Below, in pieces: positions 47,590-58,303 of a stretch of DNA of 64,000 nucleotides. Below the pieces are notes generated by a model. That model had not been told where the DNA came from. It saw only the letters and a list, made by a program, of their open reading frames with translations, and ran no database searches. Numbering within the stretch: the first letter of the stretch is position 1; every line of letters starts with the position of its first letter. The stretch covers positions 1-64,000 of the forward strand of contig ADNK01000023.1 of the NCBI GenBank assembly GCA_000320545.1, read 5' to 3'. Position numbers and translations under genes: made by a program. This DNA is from Bigelowiella natans CCMP2755 (lineage: Eukaryota > Cercozoa > Chlorarachniophyceae).

Positions 47590-49261
47590 AATGATATCGT
47601 TGTGACGATGACGGTGAAGACAAGGAATAAAGACAGAGAATGTGTGCTTGTTGAGGTGCCCCCATTGTGTAGAAACGAGGTGGAATCTGATGAGAGAAGA
47701 AACACGCTGATGCGGGGATGGTTCTCGCACAGATCTTTCGTTACGACTGCGGCTTTCTTCGCGTTCTTCACAATCACACAGCCTCCTGTCACGTCTTCTC
47801 GCACATTGTAGGTAAACGCGACCGTAACCGTCCATGTGGAGGTCGAAGACCTCCGCGCGTTCATCGAAGGCGGCAGTGAGATCACAATTCCAGTGCTACC
47901 AGCAGAGCCGACCCTCATCCTTATCTCCGGGGAGAAATCCAATGACCCATCGGGAGCTAGGCTTTTGTTCGCATGGACTTTTTCTGATGTGGCGACGGGA
48001 TCTGCAATCAACCTGCAGGGGACAAACATGTCGCAGTCCGTGCTCCGCCTTAACACTACGCTCCTGAGCCCTAACAGAATATACAATGCCACCCTTAAGG
48101 TTGAAAGAGAGGGGGGAAAGAGAAAGGGGGGGGAGGAGTGGAGGAAGACGATGGTGATAGACTAGGACGGGGAACACAGAGTACCATGTAAATCAACGCA
48201 ACAATACCAATCTTTACTGAAATTTACACGTATTGCTTTCATTAGGTTGTCAGCTCGATACCTCTCGGGCAAAATTTCTCTTCATCTGTTCCTGAGCGAA
48301 CCGATGTCGCCAACCAGCTGATCCGCACTGTATCCAGCAAGATTCCTACCATCTACACTACTATCATCGACTTCGCCTCTTCCGACCGCGAAGCAGCCCC
48401 TCCGTTGACGGCCAAGCGAGTGACACGTGTTCGGGCCGAATCGAAGTTAGGGCTCAAGGCCACCGTAAGCAACTTCGATCGCGAAGAGCTATCCTTCTCC
48501 TGGGAATGCACATCCGAAAACTTAAATCTTTCTGCCTTGGCCAGCAGCAACCAAGGTAACGATGTTGGGAAGAAATTGCTCACATCGACCCGTAACTCCG
48601 CGCTAGTACTCGCTCCGTCCACGCTGGAGACGGGCGCAGAATACTCCTTTGTAGTGCGAGTGGAGAGCAGGGCGCTTGGCACAGTCTCCACCTCTTCCAT
48701 AAGTATCAGGACGAATAGGCCTCCCGCGCTCGGATCCTGCACATCGGTGCCATCATCAGGCTTCGCATTGCAGACCGAGTTTCGCCTCCAGTGTCTAGGT
48801 TGGATGGACGACGATCTGCCCCTCACCTATGAGTTTCTCCAACACGAGAACAGCTCGGATACGTAAGTTTCACATGGCATTCATTCCCCCAACAGCGATA
48901 TGACCATAGCGATAAAGATGGGGAGAAGAAGAATGAAATGGCATATAGGTGTTAGTTGAGGCTGGCGAGGAGACGTCGAATCATTTCGAGATTTGTGCAT
49001 GTGTGTGTGTATGTGTGTGTGTGTGTGTGTGTGTGAAAATGTTGCCTTTGCATAGGTATATTGGACTGATGCTGAAGGGAGCAACACCATATGTAACCAC
49101 GCTGCTTCCAGGACCGTCTGAGGGCGAGAGTGGCATGATCAATCTCGTAGCGAGGATTTCCGACAGCCTTGACTCAAAGGTTGACTTCGGTTTTTCAACG
49201 GAGGTCACAACGGACACTGTCAACATATCCACGGTGCAAGAGGTGATAACATAGTTCGTGA

Positions 49262-49292
<31 letters not shown>

Positions 49293-52200
49293 GAGAGAGA
49301 AAGAGACCGTTCCCCTTGCATAGTCGTGTGAACGTGCAGCACGGAAACAGTGGCGATGGTAGGGTTGAGAGAAAGCAACGGGAAGATGAAAAGTATTCTC
49401 CTCGCCTTATTCCTCAAATACTCCCTCATCATCCTCTTAGCAAATTGATGCTGCGCTGAGCGATGGAGACGTGTTGACGCTGGCGCCTCTGATCAAAGGT
49501 AGTATTGGATACACCCGAAGCAGTGTCGTTCCCACCGGTGGCGATGCGGTCTCGACGAGGGCAAAAGCCGCAGTGGTGAGTAATCTGATAAATTCATTGG
49601 ACAATATAGTTCTCAGCGAATTTGTGAACGAAGAAATATCGATCCTGACGCCGATAGAGCTTCTATCTACCGTCACAGCCTTTGGTGACCCGTGCGAGCT
49701 AACAAACACCTCAAGGCAGCTGGCGGCCAACATCGTCACCAACCTCACCCTCTCGTCGCACAACACGTTCGTTTCGCGTGGCGTTCAGTCGTCCGCCAAA
49801 GTAATCGGAAACCTATTTGCGTCAATGTCATGTACGGACGATGGCTATGATGGCGAAGCCGCAGCCAAAGACATAACCTCCCAGGCTACGGAGGCGTTCT
49901 TTGAAATGGGTACGGGCATGTTACTGTCGCTAGAGGCCGGAGAAGACGCCGCTGAAGTAGTTGAAAGCGGTATGATGATGACCGTGAAGATGCTATCAAC
50001 GTCCACTGCCAGCGACAGTAGCAGTTTGACGGTTCTCTCATCAAGCACTGGGATTGAGGTCGACGTCTCCAACGCCTCCTTCTCCGCAGAAACGGCAGGC
50101 GTGACAATGATTTCATCCTCTAGCCAATTCTGGCTTCCTTCGAATAGAAGTAGCAGCTGGAGTCTCATCACACCTTCCATCACCATCAGCATCACGGACC
50201 TTAACACAACAGCAGAATCCCCAGCCAGCGGGAACCAGACCGACTCCCCGATTCGCATCTCCTTCCCTGTTCAAAGTTTGTCGGCAAAACCAGCATTGTT
50301 CCGTCAGCGTTTCTCTGACAACAGTCCGTCCGGTGCTGACACTGACCTGCAACTTTTAACCTCGAGCGACAACTCCTCTCAGGAGCTGGTGTGTTCTTGC
50401 TGGGTTTGGAATGAGACCGCTTCGGTGTGGGAGGAAGCAACCACAGGCACCACATCTGTTGGAGCAATAACGTGCGACGTGGATTCAGTGGGCTCTTATG
50501 ACGCAACGTCAGTACAAGACATTTTTTCCAAAAGGATAGGGGAGGGGGAGAGAAGGGTAGGGGGATTGGGGGGCAGGGCAAAGGTATGCTGGTGGATACA
50601 CAAACGCACATACTTAACACACACACATATATATGTTGATACTTATAGAGCCCTAAAACCTGGCCGACATGCAACAACTAACATCTAATTCCAAACGGAA
50701 TTGGGAACATAGAAGGTTGATCTGCACTTACTGAATCTACACTTTGCTAACCTCATTCAGATACAAATGGGCCCCAAGTGTAAACATCAACACATTCAGC
50801 GCGAGCGACGTCAAACTGGAGGCGTTTGCATTCGATCAGCCCATTTCGGTGCTGTGTTTTATAGTCGCGGTGCTCTATCTAGGCCTTGGCGTCAAGGCAT
50901 GCATCAAGGACACAAAGAACGCCGGTGACAGTATGCATTCATGGAAGCAGCACAGGTGAGAAAGGATGATTGTCGTACTCTGCATAAGTTATGCATAAGT
51001 TATGGATCGTGACAATGGTCACAAATGTAGACATTCGCCTTCCCTCTTCGTTTTTGCTTTATTTCCTTGTCCCTTCATCTCTGCTTTGCCTTATCCTACC
51101 CTCATCTCACTGTGATCGGTGCTGTTTGTGCGCGCGCGCGCGTGCGTATGTGTGCGTGTGTGTGTATGCTTCCTTGCGCCCTCTCCTCTCTTTTATATCC
51201 CTCCAGCGCCCACTTCAGACATATTCGACAGCGAATGACCGAGGAATTTTGGCGGATGGAAAACATGGCTGTTGAGCAGCGGCTTCACAGCGACCGCTCG
51301 TTTGGGTCGTGGAGAAAGATGATGCGCTGGAAGTTTCAGACCTCGAATGCGTGGTTCTCGCCGTTTTTCCACCATCCTGGAGACTTCCTCACTTCTTTCA
51401 AGAGACTGACAGTGCTCTTGGTGCTGGTGTTTAGCGGAACGGCGGTTTGCTCGTTACTCGAAGGGCAGACGCAGTCATTGCCTCTTCTCGGAGGGCGCTT
51501 TTCAAGAGCGATCGTAGGGATGTTGTTTGCGTTTCCCGTACCGTACGTAGCTAGCCGTCTCTTCGCTCGGCTTAAGCCCAAAGACTTCGAGGTTGAATTT
51601 CAGACTGAAAGTCTACGCTGTGGAGGTAATAGATCATGTATCTAGAAAATATAAATACATATATATATTTGTATATATTCATATTCGCGTATCCATGTGT
51701 ATGTGTATGTTTATGTGCATGTTTATGTGAATTATGTGTGTTCGAAGACAAGTTGAATATTCTTCTGGAATGTCTATCAGCCTATGTTCCATATGCATCA
51801 GATATGTCCATACAAAGTTTTCAATAAGAATCCAATTTATTCTCTATATTATGTTGCATATTCAGGACTGCTGCTCTTTGCGTCATTGTTGCTCGAATCA
51901 TCGGGGTCGGATGGCTTTTCCTTTCTATCGAGTTTCGCCGGAGCGGCGATCGGCCAGGGCCTTGGCAGCAAGGCAGTCAAGTCATTGACGCTTCGACTTC
52001 GCGTTAAGTTCTCAAGACTGCGCTTCTACATGCTGGAAATGTCACAGCGGGAGCAATTTGGCTTTTACTTTCGCTTCGCCCTTGCACGCTACTTTCATGT
52101 CCCAGAAAACACAGTGAACATCATCACAATCGACGATGGACGTGATGATGCGGATCGCGCTTCCCCAACTTCTTCTTTGGTGAGCGGCAGCAGCAGCGTC

Positions 52201-54003
52201 CTCGGTGACACCGTCACCTGTAAGATTCTGCTTTATGATAAGTCCACCACACGTGAGCGAATCAAGGATTTGGTTGCAGAAGAGGTATTTGGGTACCACC
52301 CCACTTTCAAGAGACTCTATGGCGCTCCAAGTATTCAATCTTCTAAGATCGATTACAGTTTCAGGTCGATAGATTTCTTTGACACGCACCGAAAACATGC
52401 TCGTTCCCCGGAAGAAGGGCTGCAGACAATCAACGAGACAATCCGTTCACAATCGTACTCCAAGCTTAGGAGAACCCCTAGCAGCGTGGTAAATGATTCA
52501 AAACTGGACGCTTCAACTCCCTCTTATTGCCCTGTCAACAAGTCTACAATATGCACAGAACCACAAGGAGGAGCGTGTGTTGCTCGCTCCCTTGAGGCGA
52601 TAGGTGAGATGCGAAATTGCACGGAGAACCTTCCAGGCAGGTCATTAGATTCACGAAGAGACCAAGGCTCTATGGCGTTGGGCAGCCGTTATCGCCGTCG
52701 CCCTGATATTCCTTCTCCTTCCCCGAAAGTACGGAAGTCCTCGGCATCAACCATGAAGTCAGCAGAAGGGCAACCTGCCTTTTCTACTAGTAGTATCGAT
52801 AGACGAGACTTTCAGGACGACGATACTTCTGACCTTGCGGTTCGATTCGATGTTATAGAAGAGGGGAAAGGTGGGGCGGGAAGCTCTTCATTGCTATTAA
52901 GCGGACCTGAGCTAGAAGATGGAGATAATCTCACGCTCTCCTCCTCGGACTACGCAGGGATAGTGTTCTGCGTGTTAACGTCGCTGGGATGTTGGTTCAT
53001 AATCTGCGTCCTCGCCTATCAGTCTGATAATCGTACATTTGGTTGGGTTCAATCCACCGCCTTGCAGATGTTTTCTGACGTCTTCACGCGATCAACGCGG
53101 ACGGTCCTGCTGGAGCTTCTCTTTTTCGCGCCCATTTGCATCGGGCTCAGTGCAGGTGTTTATAGTATTGAGAAAGACCTTCCACGTGGGGGGCGGGGCA
53201 GATTCTCCTTCGTGCAGCTGAGCAAAACCCTTAAGGACTTTCACTACAGCAAGATCCATACAGCCCTCGCCCACCACCGAAGAAACCTGAGGAGGGTCAG
53301 GTTCAAGTCAGGACGCATGGGCATGATATTCGACTATCAGAATGTTGTCAGTTTCGTAGTTCCGGGATCACAAGCTGATGATAAGGGCGTGCGCGCGGGA
53401 TGGCGTATCCTTGCGATCGAGGGCGACGTGATTGGGGACTACAACCATCTCGCCTTCGTTCTGAAACATTATAACAGCGTGCTTCCCGAGATCTCAATCT
53501 ACTTCGAGGGTGGTGTCGAAGAGGAGAATAAAGGCGATAATAGTGCGCTCTGCGAAGAAAAATGTAAAACCGTGATGTTCAGGCCTGGAAAGATTGGCCT
53601 AGTATTCGAGTCGGACACAAGGATCACAGCTGTCGAAAAGAACTCCCCAGCATTCATCCAGGGTGTCAAGGCGGGCTGGGAGGTGCAGGCAGTGAACGGG
53701 GAGAGAGTCAAAAATGTCCGGCACATGGCAGGTTTTCTATCAGAGTGTAGCAAAAACGGCGAGATAGTGTGGATCACATTCATCGAGAATAATCCTTCTA
53801 GCAGACCCTTAAACTCTCGGTCTGTTGTAAAACGGCAGCGAAAGCAACAGCATCTGCTGGATGCAGATCGGGAGACCAAAATTCATAAGGGTAGAGCGTC
53901 GTTCCACTGGAAAGATTTAGACCTTAAGGAACTCGGAAAGAAACAGCTTTATGCATCGAGATTTTCTTATCCTACAAATCTAAATCTGAACGTGGAAGTT
54001 TGA
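44327..54003 (+). CDS. Polycystin-1-like REJ/GPS membrane receptor with LamG-like and tandem PDZ domains, 11 exons
   Basis: Exons: 44327-44989, 45066-46091, 46312-46555, 46759-47516, 47812-48099, 48246-48862, 49056-49242, 49441-50507, 50761-50955, 51207-51625, 51866-54003; 7602 nt, 2533 residues. A signal peptide (MFSILLVLWLRFPIAVQG) fixes the start. Next are an unassigned domain, a jelly-roll/LamG-like domain (MSLWLRADDLVG) and a Pro/Ser/Thr linker with DNA repeats. A long REJ region (about 46900-48860) and a helical region leading to a GPS-like motif (CSCWVWNETASVWEE...CDVDSVGS, about 50390-50507) follow. At least five hydrophobic segments come next: about 50839, 51400, 51490, 52950 and 53100. 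The PFFHHPGDFLTSFKRLTVLL stretch resembles the loop before membrane segment 2 of polycystin-1 proteins. The C-terminus holds two PDZ-like domains (about 53310-53510 and 53570-53790), each with a GVRAGW or GVKAGW helix start. No PLAT domain was seen. Confidence 0.87.
45824..46040 (+). repeat. Coding tandem repeat in the receptor linker
   Basis: Three copies start at 45824, 45905 and 45974, with periods of 81 and 69 bp. They are nearly identical at the DNA level and encode units of the type NAPSFNPSTTPTSSP. Copies one and three contain an extra 12-bp subunit (encoding TSSP) that copy two lacks. Near identity suggests recent duplication and probable length variation between alleles. Confidence 0.85.
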
Positions 54004-55054
54004 AAGCATAGGATGAGTACTGAAGAAAATTTGCAGGCTGTTATTCGGATGCGTTGTGCATATCACCACACAATAGCACGAAAGAAAATTCGCAGTCTTA
54101 ATCTGGGTCATGCGACACACGGAGACGAGGAGTGCTCAGCAGTTATTACAGTTAACATACAGCACATCTATAATCCACAGATGCAAGGATATGTGCCGTG
54201 GTGGAACCTATTGGAGCTAATATTAGCTACATCGTCAAATATCTGATACAGTTATTGTCTATATTCATTTAGTTATTCCAATAATTCGCACAAAATATTC
54301 ATAGAGATCGTGTCAACCTGAGCCTCTAAGTAGGTTATCACAAAATTTTAACAATTACAGTCATGCTACAAATGATTGTTGTGAAGAACTCAGAGCACAT
54401 AGTAAACGCTCGTAATATTGTACTCATGCTAGAATGCATGCGGTACCTCTAGACATGTACTAGTCACCTGCGAACACGGGCTATCTGCGTGCAACGACGT
54501 AGACAGGCAACTACGTACGTGGCTAGGTAGGAATTAAAGTCTTGGCTGCTAGCTGCTAGCATGTGATCATAAGCATGAGCCATGATGTGCATCGCTGTGT
54601 AACCACACACATGCCTCTATGCGATGCAACTAGCAGATTCTCTGCTGGCTGCTAACAATGAACCAAGCTCACATCTACATGATCTACTCATAGCTAGCTA
54701 TCTGTTGAGTGAATCATGCGATGCAGAGCGCCTTCGTTGAGTGCGGAAGTTTACAATGTATAATGTTTTTTACGCTTTCATGTACGCACGCTATATATGT
54801 GCCAACTACTGCAAGTGGCATTTGTTGTGTACGTCGCACCACTATAGCTAGGTAGTGGGTTGAGGACTCACGGCGATGATGGCATGCTAGCATGTCTTGC
54901 AGTTCAAATTGATTGAAGCGTTTGACTACGCACTATAGGAACGCCTTTCCGTACGCCATCTTCCTCCACATCCATAATGTGTACAGCGTGATGTAAAATC
55001 AAATCTCATAATAATCAATGCGAGCTAAACCTTACATACGAACAACAGGGAATA
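54004..55054. other. Tail-to-tail spacer with palindrome and 38-bp repeat
   Basis: About 1 kb between the receptor gene (+) and the mutarotase gene (-). It contains copy one of a 38-bp repeat at 54134-54171 and one CATGCTAGCATG at 54883-54894. A 77-residue open frame at 54013-54246 overlaps the repeat and is probably 3' UTR. Confidence 0.6.
54134..54171 (+). repeat. 38-bp dispersed repeat, copy 1
   Basis: Matches 57256-57293 at 37 of 38 positions in the same orientation. It starts 131 bp after the receptor stop codon. See the finding on this pair. Confidence 0.85.
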
Positions 55055-56041
55055 TTATAAGGCGGAGGTGATACTAACAGTTCGTTTGCACACTTCTGAT
55101 GGTTTCAGCTCTACTTTATTTCCTTTGGTGCCCACCTCGGCTACCTCCACACAAACCATTTCTTTGTATTCCATTTCGCCGTAGTCCTTCTGAGACATGC
55201 GTTTCGCCTTATCGATCCAAGGATTCCACACAATCGCGTCGGAAAAGTTGGTTTCCTGAATGATACGTAGACCCGTCTTCTTGTCGGTAACTTGAAGCAG
55301 CTTTGGGATGTTGAGGTAGATTCTGTCCACCTCCCTGTCGAATACGATCTCAGGGGATTCCTGCGAGACGACCTTATCGGCGCGATCTTTGCCTTCTGCG
55401 AGTTGGTCGATGTACTTGAGCCCCTTTACAGCATACGGTTCCACAGCACTCACCGTCGCTTGGGTAATGTCCGACACCGGGAAGTAAGTGTGCAGAGCAC
55501 AGGTGAATCCAAAGTCAACCTTGCCAGTATTTGTGATAGTTGATTCAATTTCCAACACACTTCTGGCCGAACCACCTGCTGAGGTCACGGCATTGGCCTT
55601 AAGGGTCACTTTGTAATCATATACGAAATCCTTGTCTGCGCCCCACATCTCCTTGCTCAGTTCGTTCGGTGTCAGTCTAAATGTCGCAGTGATGGAAAGC
55701 CCTGGTAGATCGCTGGTGATCCCGACGAGACTCCATACAGAGATTCGCGCAAACCCATGCGATTTCATCGGGCCAAACGCATTGAACTGAGGAAAAATTA
55801 CAGGAACTCCACCTCTGATGGCCTTGGTGCCGTCCAATACGGCTTTGGAAGACATCCACATGAAAGGAGTTTCCTTGCCCGAGCTTTCAACATCCTTGAA
55901 TGTCATTATGTGGGCTCCATAATATGCGATTTCAGCCACAGATTGCTTCCCTTTGCCGTCTTGCACGATCAGTCGCACGGCTTTCTGGTTTTTTCCGTAT
56001 GTAAACGGCTCTGCGGCAACCTTTCCTCCTTTTGAAGACAT
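55055..56041 (-). CDS. Glucose-6-phosphate 1-epimerase (D-hexose-6-phosphate mutarotase) family
   Basis: Single-exon gene, 328 residues, ATG at 56041. Members interconvert the alpha and beta anomers of glucose 6-phosphate and similar hexose phosphates, speeding entry to glycolysis and the pentose phosphate path. Family signatures are GGVPVIFPQFNAFGPMKSHG, with the phosphate-binding and HG elements, FTCALHTYFPVSDI with the catalytic-region His, and SDAIVWNPWIDKAKRM with EYKEMVCVEVAEV near the end. Length is typical of eukaryotic members. No signal peptide is seen, so it is probably cytosolic. It is one of only two intronless gene models in the window and is head to head with the dual-specificity phosphatase gene. 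The upstream 475 bp show no clear promoter element. Confidence 0.95.
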   Translation of the reverse strand: MSSKGGKVAAEPFTYGKNQKAVRLIVQDGKGKQSVAEIAYYGAHIMTFKDVESSGKETPFMWMSSKAVLDGTKAIRGGVPVIFPQFNAFGPMKSHGFARISVWSLVGITSDLPGLSITATFRLTPNELSKEMWGADKDFVYDYKVTLKANAVTSAGGSARSVLEIESTITNTGKVDFGFTCALHTYFPVSDITQATVSAVEPYAVKGLKYIDQLAEGKDRADKVVSQESPEIVFDREVDRIYLNIPKLLQVTDKKTGLRIIQETNFSDAIVWNPWIDKAKRMSQKDYGEMEYKEMVCVEVAEVGTKGNKVELKPSEVCKRTVSITSAL

Positions 56042-56516
56042 TCTTTCGCGAAACGATATTTTCGAAGGTATCCTGGGGGAGAGTGTGGCGTGTTTCGAGA
56101 TGCAGTAGAAAACAAAGGCTGATGCGAGAGGCAGAGCGAAGATTGACGAAGGTATGGTGGGTGACTCGATGCTTCCTTTGCGCTTTTAAGGAGGCAGAAA
56201 CCAGGAGGATTTATTACTGCGACATGATCGAGGAGAAAGAAAGGCAACATGCAGTACCGGTAAAACTTCGACGATTAATAAAATGCGACATCAACAGATA
56301 GATGGTGTAGAAGATAAATGCAGGGCGTTTTTTGTACTGTCCGTATCTGGCAAGCGGAAGAGAAAGCCAGCAGAGGTAGGCAAGCTCGTTGCTTCCATGA
56401 AGTATCGACACAAGCAAGTTTGCGACGGAAAGATTCCAACCATTAAAAAGCAGCAAGGACATTGCTTCTGATTTCATAGCATTGTATTGAACCTGTTGTA
56501 CATACAATCGCCAGGC
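56042..56516. promoter_or_regulatory. Head-to-head interval between mutarotase and phosphatase genes
   Basis: 475 bp separating two divergent, intronless genes. Short open frames on both strands show no recognised domain. No specific site identified. Confidence 0.45.
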
Positions 56517-57233
56517 ATGAAGGCCACACGAAAAGAACCGCCGAGAGTAAATGGCGACGAGACGAAAGTTACCAATTCTAAGGTAACGACAGCGACCAAG
56601 AGGATCGGATGGAAAAAGAACACAGACAAGGACTTTGATGAGGAGGGAACAAGGATCCTCTCCGGTCTAACAGGAAAGGGGTCACGCTATGCTAATCTCA
56701 GCGTAATCTGGACACATCCAGAAACTAAAGCACACATATATGTGGGGAATATAACTGCAGCAAGCACGAGGAAGATACTAGATAGGCACGAAATTCGCAA
56801 CATTATCAACTGTCAGGGCCGCGAGTCAACTAACTACTTCAAAGGGAGTAAGGACTTTCACTATTTTCGGTTTCCAGTTAGTTATTGGTGGAAAGCTAAG
56901 GGTATGAACACGCACAAGGGCGTCGTAAATTACTTCGATCCTGTATTTAATTTTATCTCCTCGGCCTTGGAAAAAGGCGAAAATTGCATGGTGCATTGTC
57001 TCGCTGGAGCTCATCGAGCAGGGACAACTGGTGTAGCGTGCCTCATGCACTTCGGCGACATGTCCTTTGAAAAAGCTCTAGCAGCTGCTAAGGAATCTCG
57101 TCCAATTATTAATCCTATATCGGATTTTCCAGAGCTATTAAAGAAATTAGACGCTGCTCGTCAGCAAATGAAGCAGGAAAACCACCCTGATGCTAGCTCA
57201 AAAAAGTGTGAAAAGTCGCATAAGAAGGACTGA
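56517..57233 (+). CDS. Atypical dual-specificity protein phosphatase
   Basis: Single-exon gene, 238 residues. The ATG at 56517 is chosen because the frame further upstream has no ATG. After a basic N-terminal tail of about 70 residues comes the compact dual-specificity fold: AHIYVGNITAAS, IRNIINCQGRE, FHYFRFPVSYWW and the active-site loop MVHCLAGAHRAGTTG. That loop is the HC-x5-R signature with catalytic Cys and Arg, followed by IINPISDFPELLKKL. It removes phosphate from Tyr or Ser/Thr, or from a non-protein substrate, as some atypical members do. The basic Lys-rich ends have no recognised targeting signal. A copy of a 38-bp repeat starts 22 bp after the stop codon. Confidence 0.9.
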   Translation: MKATRKEPPRVNGDETKVTNSKVTTATKRIGWKKNTDKDFDEEGTRILSGLTGKGSRYANLSVIWTHPETKAHIYVGNITAASTRKILDRHEIRNIINCQGRESTNYFKGSKDFHYFRFPVSYWWKAKGMNTHKGVVNYFDPVFNFISSALEKGENCMVHCLAGAHRAGTTGVACLMHFGDMSFEKALAAAKESRPIINPISDFPELLKKLDAARQQMKQENHPDASSKKCEKSHKKD

Positions 57234-57255
57234 AACTTCGTCAACCCATGCTCGA

Positions 57256-57293
57256 GCTCAGCAGTTATTACAGTTAACATGCAGCACATCTAT
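57256..57293 (+). repeat. 38-bp dispersed repeat, copy 2
   Basis: Matches 54134-54171 with a single A/G difference. It begins 22 bp downstream of the phosphatase stop codon, on the same strand as that gene. Confidence 0.85.
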
Positions 57294-57451
57294 GCAGTTG
57301 CCGTCGTCTCTCTGCCAAAATTCAAGCCATTTAGTTTTCCTCGTGTTTCTCACTGTGGTGCATACACATATATGTTATCGTATAAGGTAGCAGATTAGAA
57401 TGTGTCGTCTTTGCTTGCAGATCGAGCAGGGATTATTCCAAGGGTGCAAAT

Positions 57452-57469
57452 GGGTGTAAGCTTACACCC
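57452..57469. repeat. 18-bp perfect palindrome GGGTGTAAGCTTACACCC
   Basis: Both strands read the same over 18 bp. It lies about 220 bp downstream of the dual-specificity phosphatase, among further TTACACCC-like words. Confidence 0.9.
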
Positions 57470-58303
57470 TGAATATAGCGGTAATATTTACACCCTCGCG
57501 CGAACAATTTTCTGCATTTTGCTTTGATTTTGTTTGCTCTTACATCCTGAGCCTCTAATTTTCACATCCTCAAATCTCCGCTAGAATAATGATCCCTGAG
57601 ATCGAGCGCGCTGTCAGCTGTACATACGTATACGTGCGCAAAGGCGCGTTTCAATTTTGCGCATCGCATTCGATTCGTCGCCATTTGCTAGTTTGTTCCC
57701 AATGTTTCAGTGCTCACAGGCCAGCGCAGGTGACAAAACGACATGCTAGCATGCAACGTGCATGCACATAGCATAGCAATGTGCAAATATAGAGCGCATT
57801 TTGTTTCAGCAGCCGCACATCACTTTTGGCTTGCATGCACACAACAGTACACGTGCGCGTGCAATTCTAGAATTGCACCTCGCGCAGCGGATGCCGGTCT
57901 AGCAGTGCTGCCACTGAATGCATGCGATGCATGCATGGTTGGAGCAGCAGCTTAGCCGCACATGCTAGCATGCTTTGCTAGTTTGGACAGTAGTGTTCAA
58001 CATGGGACAACTAACGCACAAAATTGGCGAAAGCTTTGCAAATGTTGCGTTGTCCAGATGTCTAGACGCGTCAGCATTGTCTGCGTAGCTGCTACATTCA
58101 CGCACAGAATGGCTTGCAATTGAATGCAGCAAACAACGATGATGCAGCATGATGGTGACTTGGTGACATCTCGAGCCAACATCTACACGCTCTCTGTTAG
58201 ACTTCACACGATACCGTACGTCCGATCCGTGCATTGCAAGGCTACGGAGTGAATGGTAAAGTTGCTACTAGCCTCTCATGTTCTCAGGAGCATGACTTGT
58301 GGA

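Larger units (their letters stand above)
57234..58303. other. Tail-to-tail spacer with palindromes and TTACACCC-like words
   Basis: About 1.1 kb. It contains repeat copy two (57256-57293), the 18-bp perfect palindrome GGGTGTAAGCTTACACCC (57452-57469), further ACACCCT/ACATCCT words to about 57570, and CATGCTAGCATG twice (57742-57753, 57961-57972). No supported gene. Confidence 0.6.

Noticed and set aside
54013-54246. 77-codon frame just after the receptor stop
   Set aside because: It overlaps the 38-bp repeat and most likely lies in the 3' UTR.
57452-57575. Internal telomere-like repeat
   Set aside because: The TTACACCC-like words are not in tandem and occur in both orientations, so a telomeric origin is not supported.
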